From: Saccharum officinarum
Taxonomy: Eukaryota > Streptophyta > Magnoliopsida > Poales > Poaceae
Length of the DNA stretch: 64,000 nucleotides
Reading direction: 5' to 3'
Assembly (NCBI GenBank): GCA_020631735.1
Contig: CM036159.1
Coordinates: 15,043,511-15,107,510 of the forward strand
Shown here: positions 24,564 through 35,430 of the stretch, piece after piece
How the letters are laid out: each line of letters opens with the position of its first letter
Position numbering within the stretch: the stretch's first letter is position 1
The notes under the pieces: model-generated
Seen by the model: only the letters and a program-made list of their open reading frames with translations
Told to the model about the DNA's origin: nothing
Database searches by the model: none
Position numbers and translations under genes: made by a program

Positions 24564-25418
24564 CAGGCCCGGCCCTGGGGCAGGGCGAGAGGGGCTGCTG
24601 TCCCAGGTCCATGGAGCCGATGGGCCCCTCCCCATGTATTCAGCATTTTAGCCCAACACAAATACGCTAGATGAATCGACGTCCGTATCCGTGTCCCTGT
24701 GGTCACGCGACTCGTCTCCTCCGATTTCTCGGCTTCCTCACGAGTTACGCCAGACGCCGCCGCTGCCACGCAGCGAGTCGCCGGCCGGCGGCCGGGCACG
24801 TCTGCAGATTGTAGTCTGCACGCATGATGATCCGCCAGGCTTCCAGCAGGCAGGCGGCAGCAACCAGCCATCCAGGTACCTACGAATCTCTGTCCTAATC
24901 CTATGATCCCTAATCAAGTAATTAATGGCTGACGCTAGAGTATTCAAATATTCAAGAAAGTAGCAATTGTTTAATCAAGTAATCTCTGCTAGGCACTTGA
25001 CTCCCTAAGGTAGTGTATAATTGTTTGATCATTGTGATTTTTTTGTCTAGCATACTGATAAATTTCTTAAGGTTTATTGTTATCCTAGTACTTTGATTGC
25101 TTATCACATCTTGTTTACTATGTCAATGACCGTGACATTAGCTGAAAGAAGCTTCTCAAAATTAAAATGACTGAAGAACTATTTGAGATCCACGGTGTCA
25201 CCAGAGATGAATCTTAGAAGAAAATTTTAGAGTCATTTAATATGTATACAAATTATTTCATATGAATATTGCTTTTGCACTCAGTTAAATGATTATCCGT
25301 AATATTTCGTACATGTGTGTATATATACTAGTAATGAGTAGTACTAGTAGTATTTTTATGTTTATATAAAAAGACTTTAGTTTCGTTCTAGGTTCATAAA
25401 AACTCAGGACCGGCCCTG
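24564..25418 (+). mobile_element. internally deleted hAT DNA transposon
   Basis: The ends are imperfect inverted repeats: CAGGCCCGGCCCTG on the left, and on the right the reverse complement reads CAGGGCCGGTCCTG. A perfect 8-bp direct duplication CTACACAG flanks them (24556-24563 and 25419-25426). An 8-bp TSD is the hAT signature. At 855 bp it is much shorter than an autonomous element but keeps the C-terminal transposase tail, so it is a deletion derivative. Confidence 0.88.
25090..25245 (+). pseudogene. hAT transposase C-terminal fragment
   Basis: The translation reads LAERSFSKLK, a stop codon, then LKNYLRSTVSPEMN. This is the very conserved stretch of plant hAT (TTF-type) transposases at the start of the C-terminal dimerisation domain, normally preceded by a small-residue version of VTVASAERSFSKLK. 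A TGA splits the motif and a TAG follows soon after. The catalytic part is absent. It lies inside the element with hAT-type ends at 24564-25418, which explains its origin. Confidence 0.85.
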
Positions 25419-25426
25419 CTACACAG

Positions 25427-27420
25427 CCACGCCCACCCGCGCATCGTACCTCGCTAGTCGCGCTCGTTCGCACCGCCTGCGGCGACGCATGCCTGGCTCG
25501 CGCCCACCCTGAGGATGAGCTAGGATTGGAGGGACGAGCAACCTGCCGCCATGGACGCACGTCGTGCTCGACCTTCCTCGCTGCCATCAGCCCTGTGGCC
25601 TCGCGCAGCGCGTCGGCCCTCGTACGGCGCAGCTGCGCCTGCACGCACCGGCCTCGAGCCCCCAAGTGTCGCACCACCAGCTGTTCGTTGGCCCTCCATG
25701 GCCGCACCCGTGCGCTGGCCCCGCGGCACCGCTGCTCACCGGTCCGGCGCCCATCAGCGACGGCACCTCGAGAGTGGGCTCTCAAGCTTTCAGCCGGTCA
25801 GCTCGTGGCAGCTGCTCATTGGAAGACCCAAGACCGAGCCTGCAAGCTGCTCAAGTTAGGAAAACTCCGGCCCGAGTAGTCTCGCATATCTTTGATTCAG
25901 TATAGAAAATTAGGAAAACTCCAGTTCAACGATCAAATCAACCAATAATGGTTCACGTATCCTTGGTTCAGTATCAAAAGCAAGAAGCAAATTAATCCAT
26001 TTTGAGAGACTCAAACATAAAGCAAGATCTGGCCCGCAGCTTGCGCGGCGACGTTAGGCGGGCGGCTAGCGGGGGTGTCAGCTCGGGCTCGAGCCCTCGA
26101 CGACCAGGCGTCAGGCCGGGCGGCGGCCAACGCCCGGCGTGGGTGCTGCTCGGCGGCTCGGGGCGGCGGCCGCTGGCGCTCGCGAAGTCCGCCATCTGGT
26201 ACTTCGGCATCTGCCAGTCATTACTCATGGTAGAAAAAGTACTAAACTGCCCTTAAATACATTTAATTAGTTTTCCTAATTATCAGCGGTTGCGAATAAT
26301 TCTCGAGGGAGGAACCACCTCCCAAGCACTGTAACAAACCTCATCTTGATTTGGTTGCTAAAAGATTTGGGTTTTGTATATTTTGACCTTTATTATTATG
26401 TTATTAGATGGGAAATACTACCTCCGCTCATAATTACAGTAGATGACATCAAATTTGACCTGTCGTTCTTTAGGCAATGCTACGGTACACATTTTACCTC
26501 CTAGGAGGTAATACCTCAAAGGAATCTCAGCCGTTGATTTTCTAGATTTTTTTGAATTAATATATTAATTAATCTAAGAAAAGAAAAAGGAAACATGGTT
26601 AAATCACCACATCCAGGAAGACAAGCAACGTCACACAGTCCTTCCTTTTCTGTGGGCATTGTTCCCTTTGCCCTTTTGCATGAAAAATAGATTATTCAGT
26701 TACAAAATAAGATACATGTATGAAAGAAATCAATAACCAACATATATATTAATTAATTTATCCGTGAACTTTAGGGATCTAAAAAATATGTTACAAAATA
26801 CAAACTTGATTAAAACTATATTACATAATCGAGTAGCTTTTTAATAAACTATATATAGCTGTTACGTGCACGTATACTTTGGACATGTACGTTGAGCACT
26901 TGTGCACATAAATTTGTTGGGTTCAGGTACTCAAACGTTCGCCTCATTGGACACGTTCACAATCTTGCACAATATTGCACGTTCATTACCAACTAGTACA
27001 AGATTGTGCATGATTTTGCATGCAAGATTGTGTTTGATCTTGCATGACCGGGATATCTATCAAATCACACATACATCAATCAAACCTAGACAAGATTTTT
27101 TTATATCTAAAATATTCCTTATTTAGCTTTTTTTATAAAATGAAAAATTCAATAAATATATTAGATGATCATAACCGTCCGATCAAGACGAACGAACGTC
27201 TCACAGTTATTTAGGTGTGCCACCACAAAGCCCCAGTCCTTTTTGCTTTTCGAGCAAAAGTTACCCGGACGCAGCAGGCAAGCCTATCCAAGAGTAAAAA
27301 AGGGCATTTACAGTTGTATCTTGTGTTCCTGTTGTTTGTCTTGTTGTGTTCCTGTTGTCTGTCTTGTCATTTTATCGATCTAGTACTGTCGGTGGTGAAG
27401 CCGCATCGTTTTGAGCCTAG
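25427..27420. other. intergenic DNA, no supported gene
   Basis: A GC-rich part (about 25430-25860) and another (about 26030-26200) have overlapping compositional open frames on both strands but no recognisable domain. The rest is AT-rich. A perfect 16-bp palindrome, TACCTCCTAGGAGGTA, lies at 26495-26510. Small MITE-like sequence near 26415-26600 cannot be bounded. Confidence 0.5.
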
Positions 27421-27423
27421 TTA

Positions 27424-27647
27424 GGGCGGTTATGTTTCGTTAAAGTTTAACTCTCATCATATCAATGTTTCCTCAAATGCATGGAGTACTAAACGTAGAC
27501 TAATTGTATGTATGTCGACACAGATTAGGAGTAATTTACGAGACGAATCTATTAAGCCTAATTAGTCCAAGATTGAAAATTTTTTGTCAAATAAGACGAA
27601 AGTGCTACAGTGTTTGTTAAACTTTAACTCTTCAAACCAAACACCCC
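27424..27647 (-). mobile_element. Tourist-type (PIF/Harbinger) MITE
   Basis: This 224-bp element has similar inverted ends: left GGGCGGTTATGTTTCG, and the right reverse complement GGGGTGTTTGGTTTG. Both are followed by AGTTTAAC-type sequence. TTA flanks it on both sides (27421-27423, 27648-27650). Internal blocks (ACGAGACGAATCT, AAGCCTAATTAGTCC, CGAAAGTGCTACAGT) match a very common grass MITE in reverse orientation. Confidence 0.85.
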
Positions 27648-27839
27648 TTAGTTTATGATTAGATAAATTTTATTAAATAATAACGAAAGTTAGTACAGTA
27701 ACTTTTTATCGGCCCTCCGCGAAGTGAACACACTCTGATACTGCTAGTCGAGTGGTTAACCTTACGTCCCATCGCCTTGGCATAGTATGATTCATCACCT
27801 GAGTATGTTACGCTACATCGGCATGTGTAGATGGTAATT

Positions 27840-28059
27840 TTTTTTGAAAAAATATTGTAGTACTTTTCGTTTGTATTTGAGAAACTTTGTCTAATCATGA
27901 ATTAACTAGACTCAAAAGATACGTCTCGATATTTATAGACAAACTGTGTAATTAGTTATTTTTTTACTTAAATGTAATACTCTATATATATACCGACATA
28001 TACGATGTGACGAAAAATCTTGAAAACTTTTTAAATTTTAGAGCCAACTAAACTTGGCC
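27840..28059 (+). mobile_element. truncated MITE of the same family, opposite orientation
   Basis: It carries the same internal blocks in forward order (ACTTTTCGTTTGTATTTG, CTAGACTCAAAAGATACGTC, ACTGTGTAATTAGTTA). It ends AACTAAACTTGGCC, the usual right terminus. The left terminus is not found, so it is partial and its left edge is approximate. Confidence 0.7.
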
Positions 28060-28453
28060 ATCGTCACAAAAGGTGGAGCTCTAGTGTCTTCTGAAATCAA
28101 ACCGTGGGCTCTCGTATCGAACCGTGAACATTGGAGCACGCGAACCATCGTTGTCAGACTGAAAAGTGAACCGCGCAGTCGAGCCGAACCGTCGACTATA
28201 AAAAGGAAAAACTATACTTTTGTCCCCACCTATTACGAAAGTCCGCTTTTGACCTCTCAACTTTAAAGTCGGATAAATAAGCTCTTCAACTTTTAAAACC
28301 TACAGTAACCACCGGCTGCTACAGTAACCACGGGTTTGCTATAGCAACCGCACAGATTTATTTCGGCTGTATCTTTGAAAAATCATAGTAAATCACAGAA
28401 AATTCATAAAATAAAAAATTCAATTTTGTTGGACTCCACATGAGTAGAGCTAC

Positions 28454-28956
28454 TGGGGTATAAACCCCCTATACCCTTACGGCTAGACATAGGCAGGTCC
28501 AGGCCAGACGGTCCAGCCCATTACATGACGATGCGCGATCCAGATCATCGGGATAGAGTCTCGCGCAAGGCATCAAACCAAACTTGGGAATCAAGGAAGG
28601 TCTTGATCGGTTAGATTAGGAATCCTTATCCGGCTCTGTATGGCAATTGTAACCAGCTAAGATTAGTTTTTAGATCTGTAACCCTGCCTCTCGGACTATA
28701 TAAGGAGGGCAGGGGACCCCCCTCAAAAACATCGAAACATACTCTAGGGCAATCTAGCTTGTAATACATTATTCGAGACAGCAATAATAAAGTAGAGCAT
28801 GACGTAAGGTATTACGCCCACACGGTGGTCTGAACCTGGGTAAACCCGCGTGTTGTTCTGCATCACCATCTCGTTCGTGGCTTGCACACCTATCTACCGA
28901 CAATCTACTACCTTGGGCATACCCCTTGGTAGACTACCGACCATGTTTTATCGACA
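28454..28956 (+). repeat. gypsy element 5' LTR
   Basis: This 503-bp partner of 39694-40195 has a TATATAA box at 28697-28703, 243 bp from the LTR start. The box is at the same offset in the 3' LTR (39937-39943). Confidence 0.9.
28697..28703 (+). promoter_or_regulatory. TATA box of the gypsy 5' LTR
   Basis: TATATAA in GGACTATATAAGGAGGG is conserved exactly in both LTRs although they have diverged about 7%. This marks the probable core promoter. Confidence 0.75.
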
Positions 28957-28957
28957 G

Positions 28958-28975
28958 TGGCGCGCCAAGTAGGGG
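28958..28975 (+). promoter_or_regulatory. gypsy primer binding site
   Basis: TGGCGCGCCAAGTAGGGG lies one base inside the 5' LTR, the position for priming minus-strand synthesis. The matching tRNA is not certain from sequence alone. Confidence 0.75.
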
Positions 28976-29004
28976 GTGTGTGTACTGCTTTTCAGGCGTG
29001 CGAG

Positions 29005-29689
29005 ATGGTCATCTTCCCTGACTCCATGGCCACGGCAGCGGGCCTCACGTTCACGATTGGCCAGATCACCTGGACCACCGGCTCCAACGACTTCGTCGTC
29101 ATAGCCATGGAGGAGGTGCAAATCCGATCTGCATCGACTACTTCCCCGACACCGGCGTCAACTACGACTACGCTGGCTCCGGCTTCGCCTGCACCAGCAC
29201 CGTCACCGACCACGCCGGCAACTCATCGACTCCTTCCTCGCTACCAGGGGAGGAAACTCGACACCACCGACCTGATCGATTCCATCGACCGGCTCGGTGG
29301 TAAACTCTCGTTTACCCTAGCTCTGGTCAACTCGCTCCAAGAGCAGTTTATCGAGCAGAACTCGAACAGCTACAACAGATCTACTCGACCTGCTCGAGCC
29401 ACCCGTTTTCAACAGTTGGGTATAGATCTAGTGGTCACTTCAACTCCTGAAGGGCGCTCCACTCGACCTCAACCTCAACGACGCAACTTCGTCAATATGG
29501 TGGGCTCTGATCAAGTTTCGATCCATACCAACCAGACAGATAGCCGTTTGAGCTCCGTATCGAGCACTGCGTCCGATGAGAATACTCAAACCATGGTATT
29601 ACACCATGTGAGTAGCGGTGATGAAGAGATGCTACATCCTCCAGGCTTTCCTCGAATCCCGGCCTGCCCTCTAAGGCATGGCACCATGA
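29005..29689 (+). pseudogene. gypsy gag-like region, first part (interrupted)
   Basis: The frame opens at ATG 29005 after an in-frame run from the PBS, and reads through to 29689. There the solo LTR is inserted at CATGA. The product starts MVIFPDSMATAAG, has a Thr/Pro/Ala-rich linker (about residues 45-80), and contains LSFTLALVNSLQEQFIEQ and a Ser-rich region. There is no zinc knuckle. On the far side of the insertion (38439) the same frame continues for about 22 codons before a stop. The family link (RIRE2/Tat-like gag leader) rests on context and general resemblance. Confidence 0.6.
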
Positions 29690-30291
29690 TGTAACACCTC
29701 GGGTGTTATAGTGACTAATTAATCTGCCATATCATCATATTGCACCGCAAAACATCCATGTTTAGGTCAACCATGTTATGTATTAACTAAAATGATTTTA
29801 CCTTTCTAGGTTGGATGTGCTTCTCAGTGGTGTGACTCGAACCGAAACCCTAATTTCGAATGTCACCGCAAATACTTAATCCATGCCCTGCGTAATTTGA
29901 GGTGTGTGACTGTGTTACACACTAGTGTCAAGTGTAGGGTATGAACTCAAGTTCAACACGTAAAATTAAGCTCCAAGTTTGAGTTTGAATTGGAATCCAA
30001 AAACTTGTCATGAGTTTTCCGATTCGAATTCGAATTCAAATTTGGGGAATTATTAAAAGAGTTTTAAAAGTTAAATTGGTCAACCAAGAGTGAAATTTGG
30101 TCAACTATGTGATACTTGACTCAATGATGCCCTTGGATGATGGTTTGATCATTAAGTAATCACCAATTAAAGTAGCAATAATTTTCAATTTGAAATTCTT
30201 CCGAAAACCCTAAAATCCAAAACCCTGATTTTACCCCTTTTAAAATAATTCAAAATCTAAGCAAAATTTGGGAAAAAGTTTAAAACCAAGT

Positions 30292-30700
30292 TTGTAGAAC
30301 TTTTCAAGGGCTACAGCTTTGGTGTTTTGAGTTTTCAAAGTTTTAGTGTAAAATGTGGAGCAATTTTGAAAAGAAACAAATTTCAAATTTGACCCCTTTT
30401 CATCCCCAAACTCAAATTTCAAAATAGAAGCAGAACTTGAAAATTGTTTGAATAGAAAAGTTGTAGGTCTTGGCTAGATGTACAACTTTGGTGTTTGGAG
30501 TTTTTGAAGTTTTAATACAAAATCCAAAGTAATTTCTAAATTACCAAATTTCCGAAAAGTGTTCCCTTTTGATTTTAAATTCAAATTTCAAAATCCAGCT
30601 CGAATTTGGAAAAGGGTTCAATACAAAACTTGTAGAGATTGAAATTCTAAAGATTTCATATCTTGGGAATTTTTCAAGTTACTACATGATTTTGGGAGTA
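30292..30700. repeat. degenerate tandem units, period about 169 bp, in the solo LTR
   Basis: TTGTAG recurs at 30292, 30461 and 30630 (169 bp apart each). Each copy sits in an AAAACTTGTAGA-like context, and the units share ACAGCTTT/ACAACTTTGGTGTTT, CAAATTTCAAA and CCCTTTT segments. Confidence 0.65.
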
Positions 30701-30898
30701 ATTTCAATTTATAGTAAGGGCTTTGTAGTTTGGGGGGAAGTGCTACAGTGTTGGGCGAATCAGGGCTCGGCAGCGAGCGGCATGGGCGCCGGTGAGGCGC
30801 CGACGTCGCGCTGGCCAGTTCCACAACCTTCTAGCGAGCCACCGCAATCATCTGGACCGTCTCGCGCTCTCCATTCTCCTCTCTATCTTCTCAGCCCC

Positions 30899-30905
30899 TA
30901 TAAAA
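30899..30905 (+). promoter_or_regulatory. probable TATA box of the 4.3-kb solo LTR
   Basis: TATAAAA in CCCCTATAAAACTACC stands at the head of the GC-rich block, followed by a pyrimidine-rich leader. It is a candidate core promoter by motif and position only. Confidence 0.5.
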
Positions 30906-32428
30906 CTACCACCGCTGCCACTGTCGACGTTTGCTTCTCCATTCCCGCCGCCACCGTCATCACCTTGCCAGCCAAATTCGTCCTCTCTACTCCACCTTAA
31001 CCCTCTCCATCTCGCCATTAGCTCCACCATCATCTCACGAGTCGTTTGAGCCTCCCAGCGCAGACGCTACCGCTCGGAATCATGTGGGAGCCGTTGTCTT
31101 CAACCTCGGGTCACCGTCGTCCGGGGTGAGCTCCGCCACCGTGGGTAGCTCGGTACAGTCCGAGTTAGCGTTTTTGATCTCACGTTACCGCATCATGTTT
31201 ACTTGTGCTTGCTCATGCGCTTGCCGTCTTGTCCAGCGCACGGGAAGACACGTCGGGACGTCAAAGTTCTCATCGGAGCGACAGTCGCCATACCTTAGGT
31301 CGTCGTGCCGCCTCTCATGGTCAGCCATCTCCATCGCTTCTCCGCGTCCACCAGCTGCACGTCTAAGCTTGTGGGGAGCCACTGGTGCTTTCCACACCTT
31401 CAATTTGGTTGATTATGGCATGCATCGTCGGGGCGCCGGGCACCGCGGCCACCATGCCGCCATGGTCGGGTGCGGCTTCGTCCATGGTATCTACGGGAAG
31501 ATAGTGTCTTCGTGGGAGTGCGGTAGGTGATGTAGATCGTGATGCGCATGGTAGATTAGTCAAAGCCTCATCGTCGGGGCCGTGGCCATCGGCCGGCCGC
31601 CGTGCGGGCATGTGAAAGGTCCTTGTTTGGTTTTGGTAATTGAGTGACAACTTAGGTGGACTAATATGTGGTTATGTGAGATACACAGGAGATTAGTCCA
31701 CATGTGATGGTGTCATGAAGGAGCTCATTGCATATGAGACATGACATGGACTCATGTGACCAAGGTGGAGAAGATCAAGATGAGGCTTGGCTTGATGGAC
31801 CGGTTGCTAGGGTGAAGGGCAAGTTGTGTGATGGCTTGGCACCGAAGGACCGAGGCAACGGTGAAGAGCAAGTGAGGTCAAGATCGATGAACCAATACGG
31901 TCACGTGATGATATGAAATGGATCATATCATTTGGTGATTGGTTGGTGCATGTGTTGCATCAACATCGGAGGAGATGGAGTGGAATGCGCAAGGCAAAGG
32001 TATAACCTAGGGCATTTCCATTTCACCGGTCATAGGTGTGTAGAGAAGTTGATGACCGGATTTAGGATAGATGGCCGTACTATCAAGAGGGGCAAACTTG
32101 TTTGCATATCGGTCATCTAGTGCCACTTGAGCGATCTAACTTTGCATACGTGTTAGGATCGAGTGGCGAGGCAAGTTGAGTGGTTAACTCCTTCGATAAA
32201 ATGATTATGAAAATGCTAACACACGTGCACAAGGTGGTGATCACTTGTTGGTGTTGGCACTTTTGCGAAGGCAGTGGAGTTTGAGCGGTAGAGAGGGTTT
32301 GGGTTCCTCTCTCCCTCCCGCCGAGCTTGCGAGCGCGGGATTCAGGCGTTTTTGAGAAGTTGAAATGCCTATTTTCCACTACGCCGGAAGTCGGAAAAGA
32401 AACGGAGGCGAACAGAGGTCACAGAGGT

Positions 32429-32953
32429 GACCGGACGCTGCACCGGACGCGGTCATGGAATGACCGGACGCGTCCGGTCAGCTGTCAGGCGTTCGGGTGC
32501 TAGGGTTTGCAACCGGCGCGTCCGGTCACTCGCGGGACCGGCGCGTCCGGTCATGTGCCCAGAAAAGAATTGCGGTTCGCACGGAGGATCGGACGCTGGG
32601 CGCATCCGGTCACACATGATCGGACGCGTCCGATCGTTGAAGGAGCTTACTGGACTCACACCGGACGCGGGCACTGTCGCGTCCGGTCGTTGCGAGGAGC
32701 GCGTCCGGTCGTTGTTTCGCGGGCGCATGCTGTGTGACCGGCGCGTCCGGTCGTTCTACAGGCGCGTCCGGTCATCGGGACCGGCGCGTCCGGTCGTTGC
32801 CTGGGGCGCGTCCGGTCGTTGTTTTGACCGTTGGGGTCAGTGACCGTTGGAGGATCTAACGGTCGCATTTGAATCCGAGGGACACGTGGACGTCGCAGGG
32901 CGACCGGACGCGGTGAAGCGCGTCCGGTCAGTTACGACCGGCGCGTCCGGTCG
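32429..32953. repeat. CpG-rich palindrome cluster upstream of the TATA box of solo LTR A
   Basis: Full and half copies of GACCGGACGCGTCCGGTC are scattered at irregular spacing. CGCGTCCGGTC occurs about 11 times by eye, often as GACCGGCGCGTCCGGTC. The block ends about 50 bp before the TATAAAT at 33004. Nearly all copies keep a CGCG core. Confidence 0.85.
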
Positions 32954-33003
32954 TCCCGAGTTTTGCCCAGTGAAGGGGTAACGGCTCTATTTGACCGTGG
33001 GGT

Positions 33004-33010
33004 TATAAAT
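33004..33010 (+). promoter_or_regulatory. TATA box of copia solo LTR A
   Basis: TATAAAT in GGGGTTATAAATAGATG is shared in kind and position with the LTRs at 36589 and (minus strand) 47573-47579. In each it stands just downstream of the palindrome cluster. Confidence 0.75.
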
Positions 33011-34086
33011 AGATGCCTTGGCCGGCTGTGGCCAAAAGCTGAGCACACTATAGTCTTTGTGACTTGTGTGGTAGTGCTTGGGAGCCCTCTAACTCACTCA
33101 TGCTTGATAGTGTTCATCGGATCGAGTGAGAGAGCGATTCTAGTGCGTTGCTTTGAGAGATTGCATCGTGTGGCACTAGGTGATCGTGTTGCAAGCCGGT
33201 GGTGCTTGTTACTCTTGGAGGTTGCCACCTCCTAGACGGCTTGGTGGCTTGTGGCTCCGTCGAAGCTCGCAAGAAGATTGTGCGAGGCTCCGGAGAAGCT
33301 TTGTGAGGGGGATTGTGCTCACCCCGCGGGGATCGCGAAGAGCAACTCTAGTTGAGCGTGTCATTGAGCTACCACACTTTATGGTAGGTTCTTGCGGTGC
33401 CTTTTGAGAGGCTCGGTGTGTGACCGATTAGCCGCCGAACCACGAAGTGTTGGTCGACACAACGGGGACGTAGCTTGGTGGCAACCAAGTGAACCTCGGG
33501 AGAAAATCACCGTGTCAACATTGTCTACTCTTCTCGGTGGTTTGCCTTCGTGTAACACAAGCTTGTATTTACTTTCATATATACTTGTGCTTGTGTAGTT
33601 GCTCTCGTAACTAGTTTGCTTGTGTAGCTTGCTAGTTGTCTTCTTGCTTGTGTAGCTAGAAGCTCCCTTTGCGTGACTAATTTGGTTTGTGTAATCTTGT
33701 TAGTCACATTGCTTAGTTTGTGTAGCTAAGTGTTTTGTGCTCTCTAATTTGGCATTAGTTGCCTTGTTATTGAGCTTTGCTAGCGAGCTTAGGCTTTGCG
33801 CTTTTGCTTCACTAGTTGTGTAGGAGCTCCCTCGCTTGGCAAAGTACTAGTGCATAGGTTTGTGTGACCTTGCTCTAGAATTGATTAGGCGAGCTCTTGG
33901 TAAGCTTAGCACCTTAGTTGCTTAATTAGGATCTTTGCAAGGTGCTAGAGAACTTAGATAGAGGGGTGTAGTCTTGGCTAGACCGATAAGTTTAATTCCG
34001 CATTTGTTTTGGTTAGCCAACGCGTTTAAGTTTTAGAAAGGACTATTCACCCCCCCTCTAGTCCGCCATCTCGACCCTTCAGCATG

Positions 34087-35430
34087 GCTGGGCGCGGGAG
34101 AAGAACGAGAGAGGGAGAAAGGAGATGACAGGTGGGGACGAGATGTCAGCAAGAGAGGAGGGAGAGGCGAGCGCGCGGGTGCGGCTGGGCTGGCCTGCTA
34201 GGCCGCACGCGTTGCTAGGCCGCGCGGGCGCGGGCGCGAGCATGCGGGCCGGCCGTGCGGTTGGGCCGAGCCGGAGGAAGGAAGGGAAGCGGCCCGGTCG
34301 GCGATTTTGTTTTCTTTTTAAAAAATGTGAATAGTAAGAGTATTTGTTTATTTCATTAGAATTTCTGTGGAGCTCCAAAAATAGTGAAATTTTTTGTATA
34401 AGCTTTTCAAGGTATAAAATAATTAGGAAAAATATTAAATGCTAAATTTGATTACTTTTTGCAAGTTATTTAATTAGTTCAATTAAATATTAAATGGAAC
34501 TTCCATTGAATTTTAGTAATTAAAATATTAATCCAAAAATCATGAAATTTATTTTAACACTGTTTTAGGCCATGATTAATCTATAGAAAAAGTTTAAGCT
34601 CATTTAGATGAAGTATGATTTCTTATTAATTATGCCCTAATTAATTAAATGTTTAAATAAATGTTATTTGATAACTTTAGGTGTTGTGTGCCCTTTTTGA
34701 TTAAGTGATGACCTTGGGTCACTAATTCTTGGTGATCTTTGGCGCTTTAATTACTTGTTTAAACTCGTTAGTAACATGTTCAGTAAGAAATATTAGTGTC
34801 GCTTAAGTTATCGCTATTAGTTAGTAGGTTTTACTATTTTGCGACTGTACCGCGAAGGAAAGTTGTACTCAAGTCGTAAACCGTGGCATATCATCATCAA
34901 GCATCATGTTTATCACCGCATCATGTTGAGATATGTTATATGCTCGTGTAGTTTCCGCTTTTGAAAAAGTCGACGTTGGCGAGCAAGTCTCCGGAGAAGA
35001 GCTGTCTTCGGTGGGTTCCGGACCGGAAGTCAGAGTCTTTGAGTCCGAGTTAGCCGTCTCGTCAGAGCAAGGCAAGCCCTGGTGCATTTAAACCCTACCT
35101 TGAGATTTACAAATCTTTATTATTTATACTATGGTTTACTGCATTAAGTAATTAGGAGTTGAGTGATAACCCAATTGCTGCATTGTCATCCTTGATTATT
35201 GCGATATCACCCTTGATACATGTTTTACTAAAAATGTGTAGTATGCTTCGCCATGCTTAATGAGTTAAGCTTTTTAAATGAATGTTTACATGGCCACGAT
35301 GGCATACTTGATGAATATTGAAATATGAGAATAAACTTGAAAGATCGGGCGGGTAGTTTGGCCACTGCTAACTTGCATTGGGAAATGAGTCTCAATGTAG
35401 TGTTTCCGCCTTATCAGTTAAGGACCGTAC
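34087..35430 (+). other. middle part of the 4.3-kb solo LTR between the two nested copia LTRs
   Basis: This is AT-rich sequence with a short GC-rich start. No gene is seen. It belongs to the 29690-38433 solo LTR and is bounded by the target duplications of the two nested LTRs. Confidence 0.7.

Larger units (their letters stand above)
31613..34081 (+). repeat. copia solo LTR A
   Basis: This 2469-bp sequence starts TGAAAGG and ends ACCCTTCA. The perfect 5-bp duplication GCATG flanks it (31608-31612, 34082-34086). No PBS, PPT or coding domain is attached. It carries a palindrome cluster (32429-32953), a TATAAAT box (33004-33010) and a C-rich tail near 34050, like other copia LTRs here. It is nested in the 4.3-kb solo LTR. 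Confidence 0.93.

Noticed and set aside
25285..25905. GC-rich overlapping frames as a gene
   Set aside because: Frames on both strands overlap, with no domain, no supported splice structure, and part lying inside the hAT element.
28958..28975. Bacterial or organellar origin of the window
   Set aside because: Introns, LTR elements, MITEs and PBS/PPT pairs mark it as plant nuclear DNA; there are no operons or organelle genes.
28957..29694. Host gene of 245 codons
   Set aside because: It starts in the PBS of a gypsy element, is bounded by its LTR and is truncated by a solo LTR insertion.
32429..32953. CRISPR-like array of short repeats
   Set aside because: Repeats are variable in length and orientation, spacing is irregular, the context is a eukaryotic LTR, and there are no cas genes.
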